Both the position numbers and the translations under genes were made by a program. 64,000 nucleotides of DNA from Pseudozyma flocculosa PF-1 (taxonomy: Eukaryota; Basidiomycota; Ustilaginomycetes; Ustilaginales; Ustilaginaceae): NCBI RefSeq assembly GCF_000417875.1, contig NW_006920881.1, positions 201,087 to 265,086 on the forward strand. Direction: 5' to 3'. This document shows, one piece after another, positions 1 to 11,000 of the stretch. The notes beneath the pieces were generated by a model. It ran no database searches and had not been told where the DNA came from. It worked only from the letters and a program-made list of their open reading frames with translations. Numbering within the stretch: position 1 is the first letter of the stretch; each line of letters opens with the position of its first letter.

Positions 1-3000
1 GCCAGCCGCGTTGTCAGGGGCGGCGCCCGACGATGCCGCCTCGCCGCCAGTGACCGAGTGCTCAACCGCCGTCTCGGCGACGGCCTTGAGCGGGATCGGA
101 GAGAGCCGGTTCGACTGCAGGAAGCGCAGCGTGTTGAGCATCCTCGACCCGCGCTTCGGCGAGTCCGACGACGACAACGACGAAGACGACGACTTGGCCA
201 CCAGCGGCACGGCGGGCGCCGACTCGCTTCGTGCCACCTCACGTCCCCGGCTCAGAGGTCTGCCCCCCTCCGCCTTGGCCGCCAGCTCGGGATCCGTGAA
301 GCTGCGACACTGCGACAGGGGCCTCGATGCCGGGGTCGACGTCGCCGGAGGGCGGCCGTTGCCGCCAGGGAAGCGGCTGGCCGGGGCCATGCCGACGGTA
401 GGCGTACTCTTTGGGCTAATGCCGTCCTGCTCGACGATGGCGGCGGCGGCCACCGAGGAGCCGTTGGACGTCTTGCCAGCGTGGACTCGCTCTACGCCTG
501 CCGTGGCGGGGGCGGTCGGCATCGGGGCGCTGCCAGCGGACAGCGAGCCCAGCCAGGCCCGGCCAGAGCTCAGCATCGTCCTTGATCGACGCAGGCTGCC
601 TCCCAGCGTCGGCCGGGACTCTGCGTTGGCGGCAGCGCCATTGCTCCCGCCAAAGCGTCGGCTGAGGCCCTCCTTGATTCCCGTCACGCTGCCACCACTG
701 CCTCGGCGATCGTCGACCGGCATGGTCACGTGGCTGTCGGTGCGCTCCAGCCGCCCTGCCGTCACTCTGCCTCGGCCAGTCATCGCTGCTGCCGCGGCGG
801 CAGCTGTCGAAGTCGCCGAGGCCGCATCGGCCCGGGCCCCTGGCACCGTCCCGACGTCGCTCTGGGTCCGCTTGCGACCCGTGGAAAACGAGGCGCTCGT
901 CAAGGCGCGCCGCAGCGAGCCCGGCCGGGATCCGGACCTGAGCCTGCCGGATGCCGAGCTCCCTTCGTGCGCCGACGCCGACAGGACCGAGGTCAGCGCG
1001 TCCAGCGGCGGACGATCCGCATCATCGATGACGGCGCCGTGCCCGTGCAGCTGGTGGAGCGCCACATTGGAGCTCATCGGCGAAACACCCCGCGAAGAGG
1101 CGTCGGCGGACAGGTCGGTCATGTCCGTCTGACCCGACCGCGTGCGGCCGCGGCGACCGCCAAACGAGGCCGCCAGAGTCTCTCTGACGCCGTAGATGCT
1201 CGACCGGCGGCGAGCCTCTGCGGCGGCCGAGCGCAGATTGACAATCGAGCTCGCCGTCGAGCCCAGGCCCGAATGGAAGCTTGGAGTGTAGCTCGGCCGC
1301 GGCGACGACGTCGCCGAGATCGATGCATCCTCAGAGCCCTGGCGGCGTTTGGACGGCGACGCAGCGGAGCTGGGTTGGAGGAAGGCGTCGGCCGGCGGTG
1401 GCACCCCGCCGACCATCGAGCCGAATTCGATGGGATGGAGGTCGCGCGAAGACTGCACCGGCGACGTCGGCGTCGACTTGGCCGAGCGCGGCGAGCGCGG
1501 CGACGTGAGGTCATCGGTCACCACCGTGAGCCCGGCGGGCGCAAAGATGCTCGGCGGGCGCACCTTGTTGGCCTTCTTGCGAAGCGAAGCCTTCCAGCTC
1601 GAGTCGCCACCGATGCCGCCGTTGACCGTGAAGTCGGCAATCGACTTGGCCGACGGACGCGCCCGCGACGAGCCCGGCTGCATCACGGTGGCGGTAAAGA
1701 GCAGCTGGCCGTCTTCGAGGCCGGCGATGCCGCCAGCGACAGCGCTCTCGAGCGATCCGACACAGCTCTTGCGCCGCTGGATCTTGACGGTCGACGTGTC
1801 CTTGCCCGACAGACGGCCGAAGCCCATGGCGGTGCCGACGGCGGATCCGATGGTCTGGTTGTGGGGCAGCCAGAGCGAAGAGATGTCGCCGGCGTCGCGA
1901 GAGTGGCGGGCGTTGAGAACGGCGTCGGAGAAGACCATGCCGCGGTCGACGATGCCGCGCGACGATGGAGAGGCGTGGCGAAGCAAGATCTCGGTCGGGA
2001 ACCAGTTGACGGTGCCGCTTGTGGTGGCGGCGGCGGCGGCGGAGGAGGCGGTAGCTGTGGCGGCAGGCGGAGCGACAGAAGCCGACCCTCCCGTGCCTGT
2101 TCCTCCGATCCCGTGCAATGCCGATGGAGATGCTGCCGTTGCCGTCGTCGAGATCGTCGAGGTCGGCGATGCGACCGATGAGGGCAGCGGCGGCGCGGTC
2201 TCAGCAAATGCGACGCTGCCAGCGGCATGCTGCGCGAAGAACTCCATCAGCGGGTCGGCGACAGTCTCTTTTGCCACGTCCCAGTAGCTGGACGCGCCGA
2301 TGCCCCTGCTGGCGCTGGGCGTCGCGCCGGCCGAGCAGGGATTGCCGTCCGAGTCGGAACCATCGCCGAGGCTGCTGCTGCCGAGGAAGAGGCTAGATGG
2401 GAAGCTCGACTCGGCGCCCGGCGGTGAGACGCTGGCGTTCGAGATGGCGTCGGAGAGCGCGGCGATCCAGACCTGGCGCTCGCGCGCGTTGGATGCAGCG
2501 AGCTCAAAGTGATGGCTGCGGACCGAGAGGCGGAAGGAATGCGGCAGCAGGTTGCTCCCTTCGTCGACGTTCGAAAGCCGCGCCGCCCAGAGTGGGAACC
2601 ACTGGCGGCACTCGTAGGTAGGGGCCTTCTTCACCTTGACCATGAGCAGGAAGCCGTCGTAGAGGAAGACGCCGAGGTACTTGAAGCGGAGCGGGGCCAC
2701 GAGCGGATCGAGGGTGCGGTGGTGGTGGAGGACGTCGAGCGTGCCGGCCAGGCGGCACTCGCCGAGCGAGCGGATGAAGCTGGGCGAGACGCCGTGGTGG
2801 GACTCGACGCGCGACGTGATCAGGTCCGCCATCAGCTCCAGCTCGCGCCGGCGCCCGGCCTCGTCGACCCCGTCCGCCACCTGCCGCATCTGGGCGATGG
2901 CTGTCGACAGCTCCTCGTAGCCGGCGGCGCCGGCGGGCGTGTGCTTCAGCAGCGTCTGCAGCACCAGCGGATAGAGGCACAGCCGCTGGACGGGCTTGAT

Positions 3001-5367
3001 GAGGAAGTCGCGGAAGAGGAGGCGCGACGAGTTCTGACGGATGGCCGAGTGGACCGAGCCGGGCGTCGCAGCAGCGCTGTTGCTGCCGGTGCTCGAGGAG
3101 CCGCCGCCCGTGGTGGCCGAGGACGCGTTCGAGCTCATGTGGAGCGGCGTGAAGTATGAGGCCGGACTTGACGTAGACGACACGCCGGGCGTCGAGGCAC
3201 CCGACGGCGGGCGCGAAGGGCCGTAGCCAGGTGCGCGGCTCATGCGGAGAATCTCGGAGCACCGGCGCTCAAAGGCATCCCAGTCGGCATGCCGCTTCTC
3301 GGCTTCGCGGATGAGGGCGAGCGCCTCGCCATGCCTCGAGCAGAAGACCTTGTAGCCCTGCAAGGCCGCCGCGGTACCCGTGAAGAGCCGGGCGATGCGG
3401 ATGACCGCCTCGTCAGCCTGCGGGCTGAGCGCCTTTTCCAGATCCGACTTGGCCAGCAGGCTCGACGAGCCAGCCGCGCTGCCGTTGCCGCCGCCACTGG
3501 CTGTCGACGACGAGCCGCCCTTGCGGAGGCCGAGCTCGGACATGACGCCATCCATCCGCGCAGAGAGGCGCTGGTGCAGGCGCAGCAGGTCTTCGGAGTT
3601 GCGGATCACGAGCGCGTGGCGGGCCGGCTGGTCCTCGAAAAAGGGCATCGTGTAGAGGTTGTCGAAAAAGACGAGCACGAGCGTCGCAAGATCGTCCGCA
3701 TAGTTGCGCTCGGTCTCGACCAGCTCGAGCAGAGCGGCGTACCGGCGCACCTTGGCCTGGACGGCCTTGTCCTGCTGCCCGGGCGAGGGCTGCTTGGTCG
3801 CGTCGGTCGTCGAGGCGGCCATGGCGGTAGCGGCAGCAATGTCCGCCGCACGCTCTGCGGCGACATCGACGTCGGATGTCGCTGCAGCCGACGAGGGAAT
3901 GTCAAGCCCCGACAGCGCCTCGGGCTCAGACACGAACGAGAGGGGTGAATCCTGGGCGGCGTTGACGCTTGGCTCGCCGTCGACGGTGATCTTGAGCGTG
4001 TCGCAGGATTGCTCGGCGCAGCCCGGGCAGCTCGAGGCGGCCGTCGACTGCGACGAGCTGATGGCCGTATCAACGCTGCCCGCATGGCTCGAGCCAGTCG
4101 TCGAAGTCGATGGCGTGCGGCTGATGTCGGGCTGGGCGGCCGAGACTGGCCGATTGCTGTCTTCTTCTGCGACCGCTGCCGCTGCCACGGCGATGGCGAC
4201 GGCGATGTGCTGCTCGGAGCTTGCCGTAGCCGAGGACGGCTGTACAGCGGTCGCGGGCTGTGCAATCGGGGCTGCGGCATCGAGCTGAGCGCTGCCTGCG
4301 CCATCGAGGACCTCGCAGGCGTCTTGGAAGTCGCTGTCCGAGCCTAGGTTCGAACTTGAGCCAGAGGCGGTCCGAGAGGCAGTAGGCCGCTGGACAGCGT
4401 GGCGCTCCGCGCTCGCCTGAGCTGTCGCAGCTCGTGTCGGTGTGCTGTCGTCCTCTGAATTCCCGGGTGGCTGCTCGTGGAGGGGAGGCGTAGAAGCGGG
4501 AGGGGGCCAGCGATTTTGCATATGCGGTCCGCCGCCTTGGCATGGGGCAGGATCCAAGGACAGGATGCTTTCCACTTCAAGCTGGTCGCGGTGTGCCTCA
4601 TCGAGCGCTTGAAGAAGGGGTCGAGTGAGTTCTTGCGAGATTGCGGACTGTGCTGTCAGTGCGTCGTCGGTCGTCGAAGACGGCAGGCCAGGCATCAGGC
4701 CATGCTGCTGCACGTCCTGCTGCTGCTGCTGCTGATGCTGATGCGAGAGGCTGTCAGCATCGAGGGCTGCGAGCTCCTCTTCGCTGGCCCTGCCCTTGCC
4801 CTTGGGCGATGGCGGTCCGCTGCAAGCGGGCGAGGTAGCCCGAGGTGTGCTTGCGGGTGGGGATACCAAACTGCTGTCCTCCGAGAGGGGCGAGACGGGC
4901 AAATCATCATCGCCGAGGGTGCCACTGGATCGGGGCAAGCGTGAGGGTCCCGCCTCCCGGAAAACGACAGTCTCGTCGGCGGTCACGGGTGCACGCATGC
5001 AGTCGAGAGTGGCGGAGGCGGATGCGGTGTCGATGCGCGAGCCCGAAGCCGCGCTCGCTTTGGTCGGGCTGATGAGGTCGGTGGGTATAGGGCCTGCCTG
5101 CCTGAATCCCTTGTCGAGGGCTTTGTCGGCACCGTCTTTGACGCGGTCCGAACGGCAGCAGCGACGTTCGGATCGCTGGAGGGCCGAATTTGGGACGGCG
5201 CGTGGGTTGGCGACGGCGACCGAGGCTGCTGAGGCGGGGGGCTCTCCGGCCGAATCGAGAGAGAGGAAGTCGGTCGAGGCGAGGGAGAGGCGGCTGCGGC
5301 TGGCAAAGGGGTAGGGATCGAATCGAATCTCGGCAGGGATCGGACTAGAGGCTGTGGCGGCCGTCAT
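1..5367 (-). CDS. Rho guanine-nucleotide exchange factor (DH-PH), C-terminus cut by window edge
   Basis: The frame is open from an ATG at 5367 to base 1, giving 1789 codons with no stop and no needed intron, so the C-terminus lies outside the window. Residues 1 to about 530 are a low-complexity Ser/Ala/Gln-rich region with a short poly-Gln tract. A DH domain spans roughly 535-850: it opens with LLELVETERNYADDL and carries the hallmark helix FLIKPVQRLCLYPLVLQ. A Ser-rich insert sits inside it. A PH-like domain follows at about 860-975 (FKYLGVFLYDGFLLMVKV, then RERQVWIAAL). The rest is Ser-rich and probably disordered. DH-PH proteins load GTP onto Rho/Cdc42 GTPases in polarity and morphogenesis; the particular GTPase cannot be told. 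The start is supported by a pyrimidine-rich leader upstream and a collinear N-terminus. Confidence 0.88.
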   Translation of the reverse strand, partial: MTAATASSPIPAEIRFDPYPFASRSRLSLASTDFLSLDSAGEPPASAASVAVANPRAVPNSALQRSERRCCRSDRVKDGADKALDKGFRQAGPIPTDLISPTKASAASGSRIDTASASATLDCMRAPVTADETVVFREAGPSRLPRSSGTLGDDDLPVSPLSEDSSLVSPPASTPRATSPACSGPPSPKGKGRASEEELAALDADSLSHQHQQQQQQDVQQHGLMPGLPSSTTDDALTAQSAISQELTRPLLQALDEAHRDQLEVESILSLDPAPCQGGGPHMQNRWPPPASTPPLHEQPPGNSEDDSTPTRAATAQASAERHAVQRPTASRTASGSSSNLGSDSDFQDACEVLDGAGSAQLDAAAPIAQPATAVQPSSATASSEQHIAVAIAVAAAAVAEEDSNRPVSAAQPDISRTPSTSTTGSSHAGSVDTAISSSQSTAASSCPGCAEQSCDTLKITVDGEPSVNAAQDSPLSFVSEPEALSGLDIPSSAAATSDVDVAAERAADIAAATAMAASTTDATKQPSPGQQDKAVQAKVRRYAALLELVETERNYADDLATLVLVFFDNLYTMPFFEDQPARHALVIRNSEDLLRLHQRLSARMDGVMSELGLRKGGSSSTASGGGNGSAAGSSSLLAKSDLEKALSPQADEAVIRIARLFTGTAAALQGYKVFCSRHGEALALIREAEKRHADWDAFERRCSEILRMSRAPGYGPSRPPSGASTPGVSSTSSPASYFTPLHMSSNASSATTGGGSSSTGSNSAAATPGSVHSAIRQNSSRLLFRDFLIKPVQRLCLYPLVLQTLLKHTPAGAAGYEELSTAIAQMRQVADGVDEAGRRRELELMADLITSRVESHHGVSPSFIRSLGECRLAGTLDVLHHHRTLDPLVAPLRFKYLGVFLYDGFLLMVKVKKAPTYECRQWFPLWAARLSNVDEGSNLLPHSFRLSVRSHHFELAASNARERQVWIAALSDAISNASVSPPGAESSFPSSLFLGSSSLGDGSDSDGNPCSAGATPSASRGIGASSYWDVAKETVADPLMEFFAQHAAGSVAFAETAPPLPSSVASPTSTISTTATAASPSALHGIGGTGTGGSASVAPPAATATASSAAAAATTSGTVNWFPTEILLRHASPSSRGIVDRGMVFSDAVLNARHSRDAGDISSLWLPHNQTIGSAVGTAMGFGRLSGKDTSTVKIQRRKSCVGSLESAVAGGIAGLEDGQLLFTATVMQPGSSRARPSAKSIADFTVNGGIGGDSSWKASLRKKANKVRPPSIFAPAGLTVVTDDLTSPRSPRSAKSTPTSPVQSSRDLHPIEFGSMVGGVPPPADAFLQPSSAASPSKRRQGSEDASISATSSPRPSYTPSFHSGLGSTASSIVNLRSAAAEARRRSSIYGVRETLAASFGGRRGRTRSGQTDMTDLSADASSRGVSPMSSNVALHQLHGHGAVIDDADRPPLDALTSVLSASAHEGSSASGRLRSGSRPGSLRRALTSASFSTGRKRTQSDVGTVPGARADAASATSTAAAAAAAMTGRGRVTAGRLERTDSHVTMPVDDRRGSGGSVTGIKEGLSRRFGGSNGAAANAESRPTLGGSLRRSRTMLSSGRAWLGSLSAGSAPMPTAPATAGVERVHAGKTSNGSSVAAAAIVEQDGISPKSTPTVGMAPASRFPGGNGRPPATSTPASRPLSQCRSFTDPELAAKAEGGRPLSRGREVARSESAPAVPLVAKSSSSSLSSSDSPKRGSRMLNTLRFLQSNRLSPIPLKAVAETAVEHSVTGGEAASSGAAPDNAAG

Positions 5368-6340
5368 GCTCTGGCCTCGTCCGGGCAGGGAGCGCTCAGA
5401 ATGATTAGGCCAGAGTCGTGTGGCTGGGAGGGTCCTGGATCCGAGAAGCGGGGCGAAAAAAGATGGTGCAAAGAGATAGGTGCCAGGCGGCGAGGAGCAC
5501 GTCGAGTGTCTGACGAGACAAAGAGACCACAGCTGTCAAAGAGGCGGGTCGGGGTGTCGCGGCGGGTCGATGAAGGAAGCCGCAAGGGTAACGAGGGCGG
5601 TGATGAGGCGCGGTTGTGGTCGGGCAGGAGGGTGGGGCGAGGGCCGAGATGTGTCCAGCGGAAAGGGCGTCGATGGAAGAAGGGCGAGATGGGGCGGCCA
5701 AGGTGCTGGTGTTCAGGGAGAGAGGGCGGTGGGGAGGGTGGCGGGGTCGGGTCGAGAGCAGGCAAGACGCCGGGATGGGTGAGAGAAGGGGAGTCGGATT
5801 GGTGGTGATGGTGGTGGTAGTGGTGCGAGAACGAGGACGAGGGCGAGGGTGTCCTGACCGACGTGGCAGCAGGGCGAGGGAATGGCGGCGAGCGGCGAGG
5901 CGGAGGGGGGAGGGGCGAGAAGGGCGAGAGAGGCGGAGCAGGAGCAGGAGAAGGAGCTGGAGGCCTGGGCGAGCCCTTGCTGCCTGCTGCTCCTCCCTGG
6001 CCGCCTGGCTGCCCTTTGAGCGGGGACCCTGGCTGACCCTGATCCTCGCCGCGCCGCAAGTTCCCCCAGGCAGGCAGGCTGGCAACCGCGCGCTCGCCCT
6101 GCCCTGCCCGCAGGAAAACTTCTCCTCGAGCCGCAGAGAGAGACAGATTCTGGGTGCCTCGGCGCTCTCCGTCGCCGCTGCCTGCCGCCACCGGCCGCCA
6201 CCTCGCCGACAGCTACCACATACGTAACGGCAAGCTCCTCGCTCCTTCGCCTCACCATAGGGTATCGTAGGTCCAGCCTGTTCGTCGTAGGTATGTACAG
6301 TAGTAGTTAGCACGAGCAACGCCGCCCACGACACGCCCCA
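5368..6340 (-). promoter_or_regulatory. Probable leader/promoter of the Rho GEF gene, CT-rich on the minus strand
   Basis: On the minus strand this stretch is strongly pyrimidine-rich (repeated CTC, CCTCCC and CACCAC runs), like the leaders seen upstream of other genes in this window. Long open frames in it encode only Ser/Pro/His repeats, which is what CT-rich DNA gives by chance. No clear TATA element was found. The promoter role is inferred from position and composition. Confidence 0.4.
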
Positions 6341-7965
6341 AAAGGCTGCGTTTAGACACCACAGATGGCGTTACCGGCCAAATGCGCCGGCCCGCCCGCT
6401 GCGGCTGGGCTGAAAGTTGGTGGGTTGGCCTGCTTGCTTGCTTGCTGCTTGCCAGGCCGGCAGACGTGCGGTCAGGCCAGCAGGCTAGGCCGGTCGAAAA
6501 TCATCCGACTTGCCAAAATCTGGATGCATGGCTGCAAAGGCTGGCGACGGAGGGCACGGGTCAGCACGCAAGGCCAGGCCGGCCACGCAAGAGGCTAGGG
6601 CGGCGCAGCGCGGGGCCTTGGACAGGCAGGCAGGCAGGCCGGCAGGGCTACCCGCCCGCAGCGCGACCCGATCCTCGGAGCCTGGACCAGACAAGCGCGC
6701 ACCCTAGGAAGCCCGCGCGCACGCTGCCTGCCGTCTGCCAAGCAAACCAGCGCAACGAGGCCAGCAGGTAGCAGCGGCGGCGGCGGCAACGACAGGCAGA
6801 CAGACAGACGGCCAAGTCGGCCGCCTCCCCGGCCTGCAGCTGGCTAGACGTCAACACCTGCGGCGACGACGACGACGGCGAGCGAGGTGCAACGACGACG
6901 GTGGCAGCGGCGGCGGTGATGCGATGCGGTGCTGTGCGGTGGCGCCTGGTGCGGGATGCTCACATCATCTCGTCCGATCTAGCGTACGCTGGTTTCGGTC
7001 TGGAGCCATCGCGAGCGCCCAGTTCAACGGGCCGGGCAAAGGCAGGCAGGTGAACATGCCATCGAGGCTGATCGCGAGGCGGAGCAGTAGGTAGTTGGCG
7101 GGCGCCGCATCGAGGTAGCACCCGGCCTAGCCTGTGACAACGGCGCCGCGACGACGATCGATGCCTTTGCCCGGGTGTGGGGACAGAGGAGCAGCAGCAG
7201 CAACATCCCAACGGCGAGACGAGAGCTCATCATCGCCTCACCACCGTCACACGCCACCATCGACCGGCCGCAAGAAGAGGCCTAGGCCGGCCAGCCAAAG
7301 AGCTAGGCGCGTGCGCGAGGCTGCTCGGGCTGCGATCCCGTCACGGTTGTTGGCGCAACGCCCGCTTTGGATACCTAGCACCGTCGTCAGCTGTTGTCCT
7401 GTATGCCGCCCCCACCTCCGACGACGGGCTATACACCGTCCGTCTGTTCTTACGGTGCTCGGAAGGACCGGGAGCCGGGTGCTGGCCTGGATCGACCGAG
7501 GTGGGCGTTCCATGGCCGCCATACATATCATTTCTCACGGCGTGCAGGTGCTCATGATCAACGTTAGCGGTTCGGCGCCGTCATCGCAGAGCAAGCATCG
7601 ACCATAGTAGTGGGTATGTACAGGTAGCTGGCTGTGGCTGGCTCGTAGGCAATGCCGAGAAGGGAAGCACTCGTTGCTCTGTAATCACCGTCGGCCCCTT
7701 CGGCACGGGCTATCCGAAACTGATCCGCGAGAGGTGTCGATCGACGACAGACAAGGTCAGGTCAGAGACGGACCTGCCGAGAAGGCGGCATGCGAGAGTC
7801 GAGTCCCCAGCAAGCAACGGCATCGCCGCCTGGCCGGAGCGAGACCCGAGTCGTCGGGGCGAGCCGAATGCGAAAGAGAGATATCGCGGCGAATGGCAAT
7901 TGGTCACCTCCCCATCGAGAGGCAGATCGATGAGCAAAGCTCGGGAAGGAAGCCGGATCCTGACC

Positions 7966-8005
<40 letters not shown>

Positions 8006-11000
8006 ATCCTGCTTCCGTCGTCGTCGCCGAGCTTCTCTCGCCAAGACAGGTGAGACCCCGGCATCCATCGAAGTGCGCGTAGAAGAGGGCGGAAACGCAG
8101 CGAATCTCGGCGGCAAGCTAGAGGGGCAGGCCGGGGGAGGGGGAAGGCGGTGCATGTGATGCCGGTGCCGGTGCCGCTGACGCTCACCCATCCACCCACC
8201 CGGCTGCTGCCGCGAAGGCAAAAGGCTGGAATGGGGGGCGGGGCAAAGGGAGCAAGGAGGCAGGAGAAGCCGAACCAGAGCCGGGCTCGATCCGATGGCG
8301 ATGCAGGTCGAGACCACGCTGCGCTGCACTGCCGTCGAGCGCACGTCGCGTCCGATATCGATCCTAACGACGATCTCGATCGGCGACGACGGCGACGGAT
8401 GTTGAACGAAGGAGCGGCCGCAGGTGCCGGACGCCTGGGAGACGAGAGGCAGGCACGCACGCACGAGGGCAAGCAAGCGGCGGACCGGCATGCACGCATG
8501 CATAGATGGCCAGCTTCGACGGGGGCCGCTTCGACGCGGAATGATGGCACCGCGCACCGCTCAAGTCGACCGGGACCCCGCCGCACCGAAAGAGACCAAG
8601 CAAGGACGGATCCGGTCCCCGGTCGGCTGGGCCGCACACCAAACACGCGCGCGTCTGCCGCCGTTCCACGGCCGCGCTTGGCGACGACTGGTGACGACGA
8701 CGACTGCGACGACGACGACGTCGATGTGCCAAGCCCCCATCGCGTCGTCGACAAAAGCCCTTCCCGCCATCCGGCGCGGCCGCGATGGCCGCGTATAGTG
8801 CAAAGAAGAGAGGTCGACGAGGGTTAAGCGCGGGACGGCCTGCGACACCCAGAATTGCTGGCCAGTCGGCAGGACGGGTCGGAGGAATGCCAAGAAGGCC
8901 CAGGCCTGGCCAGGTGCGGACGACTGGCTGAGCCCCAGCAACAAGTCAAGACGAGACATGCGCGGACACCTTGCTTGGTGCTCAATCGAGATCCCGACGA
9001 GCACATACGCGGTGGTAGGCTGAGGCTGACAGAGTATGACCGCTGCGACGTTACGCAATCGTCCACACCGACGACAGCGCAGCGGCAGCGGGGTCGACGA
9101 CCGCGCGGTTGGCCATCTCCACCACGGCGAGGCGTGGAAAGGCAAGTCAAGATTGGCGGCTTTCAGCTAGTAGTCGTGGTACCGGCATATCGCATCGTCG
9201 CGTAGCGGTTGGGACATCTCGCTACGGCAACCGAGCCGACCATGAGGTCAGGGTCCAGCAGCGGGTGGCGTTGGCGGTCGAGAGCAGACGTACGGACTGG
9301 AGAAGAGGAGGCAAAGGCGACGGCACCGCGACGACGGCGCAGCGCCAGGCCCGCGACGGGCGAAGAGCAAAAGCCAAGCACAGCAGCACAGCAAAAGATT
9401 TCCGTCGCTGGCGTTGATCGTACAGAGTATGGTCTCGCCTGCGCTGCTCGCCTGACCCACCATACCGAGCGAAGAGGCGCCGTTCGAACCAGAACCCTGG
9501 ACAAGGGGTGCGGCCAGGTCCATGCCGGCCGCTTCTTCCGATGTCCGCAACGACGAGTTCGGCAAGGTGGCCCATCCACGAGACGTTCATCCCTGCACCC
9601 ACCTCTTTTCGGCTACTTCGAGGACAGAAGGCAACCCTCGAGAGAAGCTGGCAGTCTAAGAGTCTTTCCTACCCTTTCTCCCGTTTGTCCAACGGTGCCG
9701 TGCCTCGCAGCAGCGAGCATATGGAAGGACCGGCGACTCGCTTGGCCCTCCCGTCCGCCAAGACCTGGTCCAGCTTCTTTCGCTTCCGCACAGTACCAAT
9801 CCTCGTTCTTGGCTCTTGGCCGCTGCGCTCGCTCGACGTCGCCCACACTGTGTACATACTCGCCCCACCATTGGTCGTCCCCCCGCACAGCGGCCCGCAC
9901 ACGGAAACTGGGGCATGATCTTGGAGCCTGCTTACGCCAGAGCGGCTCTCGAACCGCGTGATCTCACGAATATTGGACTGTAGTTAACGACGCACAGAAG
10001 GGCGAGGCAGAGAAAAAGGCGGGCGCGAGCGACATGACCCGCGGGGGGCGCGACAAAAGAGGAATCTGAGAATCAAACAGGTCCCGTGTGCGGCGTCGTC
10101 GTCGTCGTCGTCGGTATACCGGTCGGATCAGGGCCGTCGTCGGTCGGTCGGACGCTGGTCAAGGAGTCTAGGCCTGGACCTCCTGGCTACGTACTACTGA
10201 ACACTCACTGGACTCCCCCCGCCTCCTTTGCGTCCGCCTCGGCCTCCGCACGATCCAGGATGCGGGGAGCGCTTTTGGGTCGGCCGTCGACTCTTCGTTC
10301 TTATTCCAGTCCTATTGTGCAGCATGAACCCCCCACCGGTCACCGGTGCCGCCGGACCCTCTGTCGCGCCAAGCTTCTTTTGGCAACCTTTCTTTTGCGA
10401 AGATCCGCGAGGCGTCGCTGGGTCGAGACAGGGCGGTGGCCATCAGACAACAACGAGAAGAGAGCGTCGTTGGCAGGGCTTTCGGCGCTAGGCAGGAAGG
10501 TGTGTTGCTGCGGCGCCGAGCGGCCTGTTGGTCAGAGCAACGGGACTGGTCCAGGTGTCGAGCGGATCCTTTCCTCTTCACCTCGCTGCAAAGGAGTCAG
10601 GCGACGGAACAAAGAGATGCTTCCGTTGACCTCGCGCCAACAGCCAAGGGCCAGACGAGGTGTAAAATGTGCTCGGCTTGCAGACGAACGGACCAGCAGA
10701 CCATGCTCGCCCTTACACCGCAGCGCAGCGCAGTGCATGGCATGGCATGTCAGGGCAGGGGTGCAGCATGCTCTTGGACTCCCGTCGTCGACGGACCGGC
10801 TTGTTCTTCATCCCGCACTGCGACGACGTTGACGACGACAAGGACCTTAGAACGTGCTGCCTGGCCAGAGCAGGCCAGGCATCACGCCACGCCCCCTCGC
10901 CCCCTCGTGCACATCAGCTGCACATCATCCCCTGCCCCTGTTCGCCCCCCCTTAATCCCTTCTGACACGCTCATGACAGGTAGAGGGTGAGATGCGCAAA

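Noticed and set aside
5405..6334. 309-codon minus-strand frame upstream of the Rho GEF
   Set aside because: Encodes CT-repeat-derived Ser/Pro/His runs; better explained as leader/promoter.
7762..8754. 330-codon minus-strand frame in the gene-free region
   Set aside because: Composition is Arg/Ser/Pro-rich and includes the (GCTT)n microsatellite; no splice context or recognisable motif.
9470..9510. GTTCGAACC resembling a tRNA B box
   Set aside because: Flanking bases cannot form a T stem and no acceptor or D arm was found.
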